DNA of 64,000 nt from positions 88,161 to 152,160 of the forward strand of contig DDTH01000008.1 of assembly GCA_002344055.1 (NCBI GenBank), given 5' to 3'. The notes under the pieces are model-generated. The model saw nothing but the letters and a program-made list of their open reading frames with translations, did no database searches and was not told the DNA's origin. The position numbers and the translations under genes are program-made. Positions 33,963 through 42,900 of this stretch are shown here, piece after piece; position 1 is the stretch's first letter; every line of letters begins with the position of its first letter. The DNA comes from Sphingomonadales bacterium UBA2369. GTDB taxonomy: Bacteria > Pseudomonadota > Alphaproteobacteria > Sphingomonadales > Sphingomonadaceae.

Positions 33963-34969
33963 GCTGCCAGTCTGCGAGCCGCAGCCGGCTGCTCCCCAGC
34001 GGCCGGCTGCGCGCTCATCCGCGCGTGAATCTTGCGCAACGTGGTGAAGCGCCCGCCGATCACGTCGCGGAAATAGGTCAGCACCTGCGCGATCGCGGCG
34101 ACGAACTCCGCCACCTCGACATCATCGTCCGTATAGGGGGTGTAACCGGGCGCCAGGCTCGGGCTGTGATAGACCAGACTGAAAGTCTGCCGGCCCTGCC
34201 GCACCAGCGCGTCCAGCAGGCGGCATTGTTCGGCCGCGCTGATTCCTTCAGGCGTCAGCCGCGAGCGTGACACCAGGCCACTGCGCGCCAGCATACCCGG
34301 GACGCGCAGGCCGATCGCCTTCCTGTTGTCGAACAGGCGCGAGAAAATCCAGCCGGCAGCCGGCACCGCGCCGAAATAGCCGGTGGTCACCGGCACTTCG
34401 AGCAGCCCCGCCGCGCGATCCAGCCAGACCGGCTCGTCCGGCGCACGGCGAAAATCAGGGCCGCCATCGCCGCGCAGATCGCTGCGCGGCAGCATGCTGC
34501 AATCCACCTTGTAGCCATGCTCGGCAAGGATCCGCGCGGTGTTCCTGCCGAAGCCGTAGCGGCCTGCCTTGAAGACGGCGGGCTTGCGCCCGAACGCCGC
34601 TTCCAGCGCGTCGGTCAGCGCACCGATCTTCGCATATTCCAGCTCTTCGGGAAGATTGCACTCATAGCTGTTGAAAACACAGACTTCTTCGCGATGCGGC
34701 GGCGTCACCCATGAATGCAGATGGGCGCCAATTTCTGCCCGCCCCTCATCCTGCAGGCGCTTCAGATACGAAACCGCGATCGGGTCGCAGGCGACCGGAT
34801 AGGTGCAGACATAGGTCGGGACGATGCCCATCTCATCATAGATGGCCTGCGCCCGCGCCTGCGCGGGGATCGACCGTGTCGCGGTGGCAATCCGGTCGAA
34901 CGGCTTGGTCCAGTCGAACTCCTCCTCGGTATCGACCACGACCAGCAATTCGGGCTGGCGGGCGGTCAA
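33959..34969 (-). CDS. Polysaccharide deacetylase-like protein (WalW type)
   Basis: A 336-aa protein starting with ELLVVVDTEEEFDWTKPFDR, where the Asp-Glu cluster matches the metal/catalytic Asp region of NodB-like deacetylases. It continues with PTYVCTYPVACDP, EIGAHLHSWVTPPH (His-x-His metal ligands near residue 83), FKAGRYGFGRNTARILAEHG, and FSLVYHSPSLAPG. The WalW name comes from LPS/capsule biosynthesis clusters. It probably removes acyl groups from a surface glycan. It is the third gene of a coupled operon with a cupin and a GNAT protein (4-nt overlap at 34966-34969). Confidence 0.8.
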   Translation of the reverse strand: MTARQPELLVVVDTEEEFDWTKPFDRIATATRSIPAQARAQAIYDEMGIVPTYVCTYPVACDPIAVSYLKRLQDEGRAEIGAHLHSWVTPPHREEVCVFNSYECNLPEELEYAKIGALTDALEAAFGRKPAVFKAGRYGFGRNTARILAEHGYKVDCSMLPRSDLRGDGGPDFRRAPDEPVWLDRAAGLLEVPVTTGYFGAVPAAGWIFSRLFDNRKAIGLRVPGMLARSGLVSRSRLTPEGISAAEQCRLLDALVRQGRQTFSLVYHSPSLAPGYTPYTDDDVEVAEFVAAIAQVLTYFRDVIGGRFTTLRKIHARMSAQPAAGEQPAAARRLAA

Positions 34970-35817
34970 GAAATGCGTCCGATCCGGCCAGCCTTGGCGA
35001 TCGCGCGATAGCCGATCGACTTCAGCCGATTATTATCGGGAAAGCGCCCCGGCGCGCGCGGCTTCATGCCCGCGCGGCGCAGGATATGGTTCATCCGCCG
35101 GGCATATTCCTCGTCATAGCTCCATTCGGAGCGCCAGGTGATGGAAAGCGAGATCGAGACTTCCGGCCCGTTCTGCACCCAGTGCGGCGCCTTTACCGGC
35201 ACATAGACGGCCTTCCCCGGCGTCAGCGCGAACGGCCGCCCCTCCGGCGCCAGATCCTCGCGCCAGGGCAAATTGCGGTGGCCGCCATTGTGAAAGCGCT
35301 CATGTTCGACGCCCGGGACAACCTTCTCGTCGTCGGCGGCGAAGATCGTCATGGTCTTGCTGCCCAGGATCTGCAGCAGGATGTTGTGCTCCGGGTCGAA
35401 GTGAAACGGCGTCACCGATCTGGGCGAGGAGATGAAGATGAAGCCCTCGCGCTTCAGCATCTCGCCCGTCGCGTCGCGGACGGCCGGAGCGACATCGGCG
35501 AGCACATCGTGCAGCAAGCCGCGATAGGTCTCGTCCTGCTCGATAAACTTGAGCACCATCCACGAGCCGCAGTCCTCGATGCTGCGGATCGTGTCGGCGA
35601 TCGACAGGCCATTGGACGGCGTATCGGCCGGGTCGAGGCCCACGGGTACGTCGCCGCGATTATATTCGGCATCGACCGGGCGGATTCGCCCCGCCAGCGC
35701 CGCCAGCGCATCCAGCTTCAGCAAAGGATGATCGACCAGATCATGGTCGAGCAGGATCGGCTGCTCGGGATAAGCGGCGCGGAGCGCGGCCAGCGTCGGA
35801 TCGGGGAATGCGCTCAC
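34966..35817 (-). CDS. JmjC/cupin-like domain protein
   Basis: A 283-aa protein. It has a region with HFDPEHNILLQILGSKTMTI near residue 135, matching the HxD...metal-binding start of JmjC-like cupins. The more C-terminal PVKAPHWVQNG supplies the second His, completing a plausible Fe(II)/2-oxoglutarate facial triad. The N-terminus (PDPTLAALRAAYPEQPI) resembles bacterial cupin-8-type hydroxylases. The start is GTG at 35817, overlapping the TGA stop of the GNAT gene (GTGA). Longer frames upstream run through the GNAT gene out of its frame. It may hydroxylate a small molecule, lipid or peptide made by this operon. Confidence 0.75.
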   Translation of the reverse strand: MSAFPDPTLAALRAAYPEQPILLDHDLVDHPLLKLDALAALAGRIRPVDAEYNRGDVPVGLDPADTPSNGLSIADTIRSIEDCGSWMVLKFIEQDETYRGLLHDVLADVAPAVRDATGEMLKREGFIFISSPRSVTPFHFDPEHNILLQILGSKTMTIFAADDEKVVPGVEHERFHNGGHRNLPWREDLAPEGRPFALTPGKAVYVPVKAPHWVQNGPEVSISLSITWRSEWSYDEEYARRMNHILRRAGMKPRAPGRFPDNNRLKSIGYRAIAKAGRIGRIS

Positions 35818-37007
35818 GCAGTCTCTCCCTCGGGTCTTTGCGAACGGCGGCCGCGGGCAACGGCAGCCAGATCTTCCAGCTTGCGGGCGGCGAAATGGGA
35901 CAGCCGGCGGCGGCGGCCGGCGAGCGGGACCGTCACGCGGACCAATGTCCGCCGCTCGGTCCAGAAACTGTCGATCATCGGATGATTTTCCGACGCGCAA
36001 CTGTCCATCCAGGCGACATCGTCGCGGTCGAGGATCGCCAGATTGTCGCGTTGCACCAGCACGCCCGGCGAGAAGCGCGCATAACGCTCGTCGAAGGCGG
36101 TCTTGAACGAGAAGCTGCCCGGCGGCGTGATGAAGTTGACCAGCATCGCGATCGGCGCACCGTCCAGCTCCAGCGCGACGATCTGCAACCGGCCTTCGGC
36201 CTCGGCGCCCGTCAACGCTTCGCGGAAGAAGGCCTCGGTTTCGACCGTCGCATTCAGCGCGGAGCCTTCCCTGCCCTTCCAGCCCGATCCTTCGAGCCGC
36301 AGGAAGGCGTCGCACCACAGAGCAAGATCGTCGCCTGGGGCAAAGCAGCGTGAGCTGAGCTGCCCTTCCTCGGCCAGCCGATTTCCCAGCCGCGCCAATT
36401 CCTTGCGCTTCTTCTTTCGCACGGCCTGTTCATAATAAGCGTCCGGCGACAGTTCGCTCTGCAGCAGCGCGCGCGTCTCGCGATAGGCGATGTGCGTCGG
36501 CCGCCAGAGTTCCGCCGCGACCGCGTTCAACGCCATGTGCAACGGACCGTCTTCGGTCAGATCGCGAAGATGGAGAAAGCCGGGCGCCCAGCCCTCGCCG
36601 TCGAGTCCGGTCAGCAGTGCCCGCCAGAAATCCTGTTCGCGCCCGGCCGCGACCAAAGGCGCGCCAAAGAAATGATGGTGGTGGCGCCAGTTCTGCACGA
36701 AGCGGACCGGCACACGGCCATAGCCCTGCTCGACCACCAAAGGCAGCACGCCGATCAGAGCGGCGCCGTCGCGCACCTCCGCCAGCCGAATCGGCGCCTC
36801 GGCCAGGTGGCGCAGAGACGCCGCGACGAACCAGGGTTCGGCAAAGGCATTGGGTTCGCTCGCGTGGGTCGCCAGTGCGGCCCATTCCCCGCTCAGGGCG
36901 TCGATCCGTTCTGCGGCAAGCGGGAAGCACGCACAGGGGCCGACGTCCGCCGCACGCGACCCATCGCCCGCAGACTCAACACGAATCGCCGCTGTGGCAG
37001 CCTGCAT
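35814..37007 (-). CDS. GNAT-fold acyltransferase (BioF2-like/FemAB-type)
   Basis: A 397-aa protein. The N-terminal half has LSGEWAALATHASEPNAFAE and VRFVQNWRHHHHFFGAPLVA. The C-terminal GNAT (PF13480-type) half includes YYEQAVRKKKRKELARLGNR, RLEGSGWKGREGSALN, LELDGAPIAMLVNFITPPGS and FSFKTAFDERYARFSPGVL. This is the pattern of BioF2-like acetyltransferases common in exopolysaccharide and cellulose clusters, which transfer acyl or aminoacyl groups. ATG 37007 is chosen because upstream sequence in this frame enters the 152-bp intergenic palindrome. It leads an operon with the cupin and the deacetylase. Confidence 0.8.
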   Translation of the reverse strand: MQAATAAIRVESAGDGSRAADVGPCACFPLAAERIDALSGEWAALATHASEPNAFAEPWFVAASLRHLAEAPIRLAEVRDGAALIGVLPLVVEQGYGRVPVRFVQNWRHHHHFFGAPLVAAGREQDFWRALLTGLDGEGWAPGFLHLRDLTEDGPLHMALNAVAAELWRPTHIAYRETRALLQSELSPDAYYEQAVRKKKRKELARLGNRLAEEGQLSSRCFAPGDDLALWCDAFLRLEGSGWKGREGSALNATVETEAFFREALTGAEAEGRLQIVALELDGAPIAMLVNFITPPGSFSFKTAFDERYARFSPGVLVQRDNLAILDRDDVAWMDSCASENHPMIDSFWTERRTLVRVTVPLAGRRRRLSHFAARKLEDLAAVARGRRSQRPEGETA

Positions 37008-37076
37008 GCGCCCGTTTCTCTCTCTACCCCGAGCACGCCTTAAGCTCGGATCGGTAAAGGAAGTGTGGGTGACAAA

Positions 37077-37228
37077 TCCTCCCCGAGATTTCTCGAGGAG
37101 GGGGACCAGCGAAGCTGGTGGAGGGGCCGCCGAAGGCGGTTCTTTCTTCTGGAACAACCTCGCTTCGCTCGGCCCCTCCACCACTCGCTGCGCGAGCGGT
37201 CCCCCTCCCCTCGAAATCGAGGGGAGGA
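37077..37228. repeat. 152-bp long imperfect inverted repeat
   Basis: The left arm (37077-37128) and right arm (37171-37228) are imperfect inverse complements, including gagggggacc and ggtggaggggcc blocks. Each arm also contains a small palindrome of its own (for example cctcgaaatcgagg-type). The central 42 bp are unpaired. It lies between the acyl-CoA ligase and the GNAT operon, both on the minus strand. It has no T-run and no coding capacity, and looks like a dispersed MITE/BIME-type element of the genome. It fills most of a 229-bp gap. Confidence 0.75.
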
Positions 37229-37236
37229 ATGAGGGA

Positions 37237-38826
37237 TCAGGCGACCTGCAACTGGTAGGTGCGATATTCCTCGCGCAGGGCGGTCTTCAGCAGCTTCCCG
37301 GTCGCGGTGTGGGGCAGGCTTTCGACGAAAAGGATTTCGTCCGGAAGCCACCAGCGCGCGACATGCCCGGCGAGATGCGCCTGGATCGCGTCCGCGGTAA
37401 CCGCGTCCTCCGCCGTCCTGACTACCAGCAGCAGCGGCCGTTCGTCCCACTTCGGATGCGGCACGCCCACCGCCGCCGCCTCGGCGACGCCCGGGCAGAG
37501 CATCGCCGCATTTTCCAGGTCGATCGAGCTGATCCACTCGCCACCCGATTTGATCACGTCCTTCGCCCGGTCGGTGATCTGCATCACCCCGTCCGGATGG
37601 ATCACCGCGACGTCGCCCGTGTCGAACCAGCCCTGCGCGTCGACCGCCGGCGCATCCTCCTTGAAATAACGCTGCACGATCCACGGCCCGCGTACCTGGA
37701 GGCGTCCGGAACTGGTCCCGTCGCGCGGCTGCGGCACATCCTCGTCATTGACGATGCGCATCTCGACGCCGAACGGCGCCCTGCCCTGCTTGGCGATGAT
37801 GTCGATCTTCTCGTCGAACGCCAGCGCATCCCAATTGTGCGGCCGCGCGCCGGTCGTGCCGATCGGCGACATTTCGGTCATGCCCCAGGCGTGGCCGACC
37901 TCGATGCCCCGGCTCTGGAAGAATTCGATCATGTTGCGCGGCGCGGCGGAGCCGCCGATCGTCACCAGTTGCAGCTTGCCGAGGCCGCTTCCAGTCTGCG
38001 CGACATATTGCATCAGGCCGAGCCAAACCGTCGGCACCGCGGCGGTATGGGTGACGCCCTCGTCGTTCAGAACCTCGCAGACCGCCGACGGCGTATAATC
38101 GGCCGTGAACACGATCTTCGGCCCGGCGATCGGCGCCGCGAACGGCAGGCCCCAGGCCGCCGCATGGAACATCGGCACGATCGGCAGCACCACGGCGCGC
38201 GCCGACAGGTTGAAGATGTCCGGGCAAACCTCCGCCATCGCATGGATTACAGTCGAGCGATGCTCGTACAGCACGCCCTTCGGATTGCCGGTGGTGCCGG
38301 AGGTGTAGCAGAGCATGGCCGGTTCGCGCTCGTCGCCCTCGACCCAGGCATAGTCACCGCTCTCGGGCGCGATCAAAGCCTCGAAATCCCCGTTCGGCCC
38401 GTCATAGACGATATAATGCTCGATCGTCGTCAGATGCGGCCGCAGCGCGTCGATCAGTGGCTGGAACGCCGCGTCGTAGCAAAGCACACGGTCTTCGGCG
38501 TGATTGAGGATGTAGACCAATTGCTCGGCGAACAGGCGCGGATTCACCGTGTGGATGATCCCGCCCATGCCGATCGTGCCGTACCAGGTGACCATGTGGC
38601 GGCTGTGGTTCATCGCCAGGGTCGCGACCCGGTCGCCCTTCTTCAGCCCCAGCCGCTCCAGCGCCTGCGCGAGCTTGCGGGAATCGCGGGCGACGCCGGC
38701 ATAGTCGGTGCGCGCCGTCGTTCCATCGGCCCAGCGCGAGACGATCTCGCGGCCGCCATGCTCCCGCTCGGCATGGTCGAGAAGCCGCATGATCCGCAGC
38801 GGCCAATCCTGCATCGCGCCCAGCAT
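37237..38826 (-). CDS. Long-chain acyl-CoA synthetase (AMP-forming)
   Basis: A 529-aa ANL-superfamily ligase with the AMP-binding loop LCYTSGTTGNPKGVLYEHRS near residue 185. It also has the A5-type motif HAWGMTEMSP, the A7/A8 region GWFDTGDVAVIHPDGVMQIT and DRAKDVIKSGGEWISS, and the catalytic Lys in TATGKLLKTALRE. It activates a fatty or aryl acid to its CoA thioester. Sequence flavour (FHAAAWGLPFAAP) resembles medium/long-chain FadD-like enzymes. ATG 38826 is preferred over GTG 38832 because GGGAG lies 7 nt before it. That Shine-Dalgarno sits in a small hairpin. Confidence 0.92.
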   Translation of the reverse strand: MLGAMQDWPLRIMRLLDHAEREHGGREIVSRWADGTTARTDYAGVARDSRKLAQALERLGLKKGDRVATLAMNHSRHMVTWYGTIGMGGIIHTVNPRLFAEQLVYILNHAEDRVLCYDAAFQPLIDALRPHLTTIEHYIVYDGPNGDFEALIAPESGDYAWVEGDEREPAMLCYTSGTTGNPKGVLYEHRSTVIHAMAEVCPDIFNLSARAVVLPIVPMFHAAAWGLPFAAPIAGPKIVFTADYTPSAVCEVLNDEGVTHTAAVPTVWLGLMQYVAQTGSGLGKLQLVTIGGSAAPRNMIEFFQSRGIEVGHAWGMTEMSPIGTTGARPHNWDALAFDEKIDIIAKQGRAPFGVEMRIVNDEDVPQPRDGTSSGRLQVRGPWIVQRYFKEDAPAVDAQGWFDTGDVAVIHPDGVMQITDRAKDVIKSGGEWISSIDLENAAMLCPGVAEAAAVGVPHPKWDERPLLLVVRTAEDAVTADAIQAHLAGHVARWWLPDEILFVESLPHTATGKLLKTALREEYRTYQLQVA

Positions 38827-38833
38827 CGTCACT

Positions 38834-38857
38834 CTCCCGTCTTCTTATTGACGGGAG
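38834..38857 (-). promoter_or_regulatory. Hairpin covering the Shine-Dalgarno of the acyl-CoA ligase
   Basis: The 8-bp stem ctcccgtc (38834-38841) pairs with gacgggag (38850-38857) around an 8-nt AT-rich loop. On the minus-strand mRNA the GGGAG used as ribosome-binding site is inside the stem, so translation may be damped or regulated. It may be chance. Confidence 0.4.
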
Positions 38858-38868
38858 TGTAAGCGAAA

Positions 38869-38896
38869 CGGGCGGCGCCTGTGAAGGCACCGCCCG
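38869..38896 (-). terminator. Intrinsic terminator after the lipoprotein gene
   Basis: A 12-bp stem with one G-T wobble (38885-38896 with 38869-38880) and loop 38881-38884. On the minus strand it is followed by TTTCGCTT. It lies 24 nt after the stop of the 210-aa lipoprotein gene and before the ligase gene. Confidence 0.7.
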
Positions 38897-38920
38897 AAAT
38901 TTCAACAAGTGGTGATTTGA

Positions 38921-39553
38921 TCAGCGCGCGAAGCAGGTCACGCCGGAAAACAGGTTGGTGACCGTGGCGTCAGCGCCCGCTCCGCTGAGCAAGGCGCCGA
39001 TGCCGTTGACGGTGACTTCCGTGCCCAGCGTGCTGTTCGCCACCGCTTCGGCCGCGAGTTCGTCCGCCAATGCGCTGCGCCGCACGCCGATGGCCAGGCC
39101 GTGATAGCTTTCAAGCGCCGGGCTCGGTCCATCCAGCACCCAGCCGGCGAAACGGCCGCCCTCGAAATGCAGATCGAGCGAACCGTAGCTCACGAAATCC
39201 ACGGCGCCGCTGGGGCAATCCGCATTGCGGCCGGTCGCGGACGGCTGACCGAGGATTGCGCTGACCTGTTCCACGACCTGCGCCTGCGGCTGGCCGAAAC
39301 TGATCATATTGCTGTGGTGCAGGCCGGCGGCGCCTGAGCTGAAGCCTTCACCGGTCAGCTCGATCTGCTGACTTCCGGCGGCAGGAGCCGCCTGCGCCTG
39401 GGCATTGTTGCCCGCATTCGCCGCCGGGGCGGCTGCATTCGTCGTCACATTGGCCGCGGCATTGTTTGCCGCCTTGGAAGCATTCGAGCCCTGCCCGCAG
39501 GCACCGATCAAAGCGCAGCTCAGCGCGACCGACACGATCAAACTGGTTTTCAT
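38921..39553 (-). CDS. Predicted lipoprotein with Ala/Asn-rich linker, function unknown
   Basis: A 210-aa protein with a lipoprotein signal peptide (VSVALSCALIGACGQG; lipobox LIGAC, Cys at residue 19). An Ala/Asn/Gln-rich low-complexity linker (residues 25-60) precedes a globular domain containing GQPSATGRNADCPSGAVDFV and VSYGSLDLHFEGGRFAGWVL. This style recurs in sphingomonad lipoproteins of unknown function. It is followed by an intrinsic terminator and appears monocistronic. Confidence 0.7.
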   Translation of the reverse strand: MKTSLIVSVALSCALIGACGQGSNASKAANNAAANVTTNAAAPAANAGNNAQAQAAPAAGSQQIELTGEGFSSGAAGLHHSNMISFGQPQAQVVEQVSAILGQPSATGRNADCPSGAVDFVSYGSLDLHFEGGRFAGWVLDGPSPALESYHGLAIGVRRSALADELAAEAVANSTLGTEVTVNGIGALLSGAGADATVTNLFSGVTCFAR

Positions 39554-39745
39554 CTTACCCCCCTGTTTCCCGTCACGACCTTAAGCGGGCGGACGGGCCA
39601 TCGCAACGTGCGGCTCCCGGCCTGAACATGGCCCGAAGCAATTGTTCATTCGGCAGAAAATCGGCGCATCCGGTTCCGGCCCCGCAACCATCTCCGCGCC
39701 GTAACGTTTGCAAAATTACATCATTGGAACAGGGAGTTCGCACTC

Positions 39746-39901
39746 ATGCTCGGCACCATTTTGATCGTCGTTTTGATCCTCCTCCTGATCGGCGCGCTGC
39801 CGACCTGGGGGCATAGCCGCGGCTGGGGTCCGGGACCGTCCGGAATTCTCGGGACGATCCTGATCGTGGTGGTGATTCTCGTCCTGCTGCAGAAGCTCTG
39901 A
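39746..39901 (+). CDS. DUF3309 family small membrane protein (51 aa)
   Basis: A 51-aa protein with two hydrophobic helices (LIVVLILLLIGALPTW and ILGTILIVVVILVLL) joined by a Gly/Ser/Trp-rich turn (GHSRGWGPGPSG), the DUF3309 pattern. AGGGAG stands 9 nt before ATG 39746. Such proteins are abundant and often stress-induced in alphaproteobacteria. The function is unknown. It converges on dnaE, 16 nt away. Confidence 0.85.
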   Translation: MLGTILIVVLILLLIGALPTWGHSRGWGPGPSGILGTILIVVVILVLLQKL

Positions 39902-39917
39902 TCGATCGGGCCGGCGC

Positions 39918-42900
39918 TCAGCCCACCAAGGCGAGCGCCGGCTTCAATTCCGCCGTTAGCCTGGCAGCGGCGATGCCCGGCAATTTCTCGATCCGCGCGA
40001 CCAGTTCGGCATCGACCAGATAGTCGCGGCCGACCACGAGTTCGGCCTGCCCCCCGCCATGATCGACCTTCAGCCGCGCCGCGGAACTGCCGCCGCGATG
40101 GGCGTCGAGCAAAGCGGCAAGCGCGGGGAGCGCAGACGGGTCAGACGCCTCGATCTCCAGCTGCAGCCGGGTCCGCCGTGACAGTGAATCGAAATCCGTC
40201 ACGCTGCGGACGGTCACCCTCGGTGTCTCTTCGCCTGGGCGCCGGTCCAGTTCGACGCCCAGCAACACGCATTGACCGGCCTTGGCCGCCGCCTCCACCT
40301 GTTCCGCCGCTGCATCGTCGAACACAGTGGCGTCGAACTGGCCGGAGGGATCGGACATGCGCGCCATCAGGAAACGCCGCCCGCGCTGAGACGTCCGCCA
40401 GCGCGCATCCTCGACCAGCACCGCCATCGTCGCCCGCGCACGTTCGCCGTCCTGCGGGGTGATTTCAGCCAAGGCGGTAAAGGTGCGCGCACCCTGCGCG
40501 TCGCACAGCGCCCGATAGCGGTCCACCGGATGGGCGGAGAAATAGAAGCCGAACGCCTCCTTCTCTTGCGTCATCCGCTCGGCCATCGACCAGTCCGGCG
40601 CCTTGGCCGGGCGCATTGGCACCACATTCGCTGCACCCTCGCCGAACAGGCCGCCCTGTCCGCTCACCCTTGAATCGGCCGCGCTGTTGGCCGCGGCCAG
40701 GATCGTCTCGGCCGCCGCATACGCTTCCGGCCGCTCGGCCAGATCGTCGAACGCTCCCGCCGCCGCCAGGCTTTCCAGCTGGCGCCGGTTCAGCGCACGC
40801 GGGTCGATCCGCGCCGCCAGATCGTCCAGGCTCTTGAAGCTGCCCTGGGCCACGCGCTCGGCGACCAATTGCTCCATCGCCTTCTCGCCAACGCCTTTCA
40901 GCGCCCCGAGCGCGTAGCGAACCGCGAAACCATCGCCATGCGGCTCCACCTCGAAATCCGCGCCGCTCGCATTCACCGCGGGCGGAAGACAGACATGGCC
41001 GCCGCGCCTGAGATCGTCGATGAAGATGGCGAGCTTGTCGGTCTGGTGGATGTCGAAGCTCATCGACGCGGCGTAGAATTCGACCGGATAATGCGCCTTC
41101 AGCCAGGCCGTCTGATAGGCGACGAGGGCATAGGCGGCGGCGTGGCTCTTGTTGAAGCCGTAGCCGGCGAATTTGTCGATCAAGTCGAACAATTCGTTCG
41201 CCTTGGCGGCCGGAATGTCGTTCGCAGTCTTGCAGCCTTCGACGAACGTCGCACGCTGGGCGTCCATCTCCGCCTGAATCTTCTTGCCCATCGCGCGGCG
41301 CAGCAGGTCGGCGCCGCCCAGGCTGTAGCCGGCCAGAATCTGGGCGGCCTGCATCACCTGCTCCTGATAGACGAAGATGCCGTAGGTCTCGGCGAGCACC
41401 TCCTCGAGCAGAGGATGCGGATATTCGATTTCGGCGCGGCCATTCTTGCGGTCGCCGAACATCGGAATATTGTCCATCGGCCCCGGGCGGTAGAGCGAAA
41501 CGAGCGCGATGATGTCGCCAAAATTGCTCGGGCGAACCGCCGCCAGCGTGCGCCGCATGCCGTCCGATTCCAGCTGGAACACGCCGACCGTGTCGCCACG
41601 CTGGAGCAAGGCATAGACGGCCGGATCGTCCCAGGAGAGCGCGTCCAGATCGACATGGACGCCGCGCTGCTCAAGCAATTCGGTCGCCCGGCGGAGGACC
41701 GAGAGCGTCTTCAGACCCAGGAAGTCGAACTTCACCAGCCCCGCAGCCTCGACATATTTCATATCGAACTGCGTCACCGGCATGTCGGACCGCGGATCGC
41801 GGTACATCGGCACCAATTCGCTCAGCGGCCGATCGCCGATCACCACGCCTGCCGCGTGGGTCGAGCTGTGCCTCGGGAGCCCTTCCAGCTTCATTGCCAG
41901 ATCGAACAGGCGGCGCACCTGCACGTCATCCTTGAACTCGGCGGCAAGCTCGGAAACACCGTTCAGCGCGCGCTTCAGATCCCAGGGATCGGTCGGATGG
42001 TTCGGCACCAATTTGGCCAGCCGATCGACCTGGCCATAGGGCATTTGCAGCACGCGGCCGGTATCCTTCAACACCGCGCGCGCCTTCAGCTTTCCGAAGG
42101 TGATGATCTGCGCGACCTTGTCATTGCCGTAGCGGCCCTGGACGTAACGGATCACCTCGCCACGCCGGGTTTCGCAGAAATCGATGTCGAAGTCCGGCAT
42201 CGACACACGTTCGGGATTGAGGAAGCGTTCGAACAGCAGGCCCAATTTGATCGGGTCGAGATCGGTGATGGTCAGCGACCAGGCGACGACCGAACCGGCG
42301 CCGGAACCGCGCCCCGGCCCCACCGGAATGCCCTGCTCCTTCGCCCATTTGATGAAATCGGCGACGATCAGAAAATAGCCGGGGAAACCCATGCCGGCGA
42401 TGACATCGACCTCGAACTCCAGCCGTTCGAAATAGCCGCGCCTCTCCTCGTCGCTCAGCTCCGTCCGCCCGGCCAGCCGCGCCTCCAGCCCCTCGTGCGC
42501 GTCGCGGCGGAGCTGCTCCGCCTCGCTCGCCGTGTCGCCGGCGACGCTGGGCAGGATCGGCTTGCGCGCCGGCGCACCGAACGCGCTCCGTTGCGCGATG
42601 ACCCGGCTATTGTCGATCGCATCCGGCAAATCGGCGAACAGGCGTCGCATCTCGTCCGCCGGCTTGATCCACGCTTCGGGAGAGGAACGCTCCCGGTCGT
42701 CGCGGTCGATCTGGCTCGACTGGGCGATGCACAGCATCGCGTCATGCGCGCCGTGAAACTCCGCTTCGGCGAAGCAGGCCGGGTTGGTCGCCACTAGAGG
42801 CAGCCCCCGCGCATCGGCCAGGGTCACCAACGCCGCCTCGGCCGCAGTCTCGACCGGGTCGCCGCGCCGGCTGATCTCGACATAGAGCCGGTTCGGAAAG

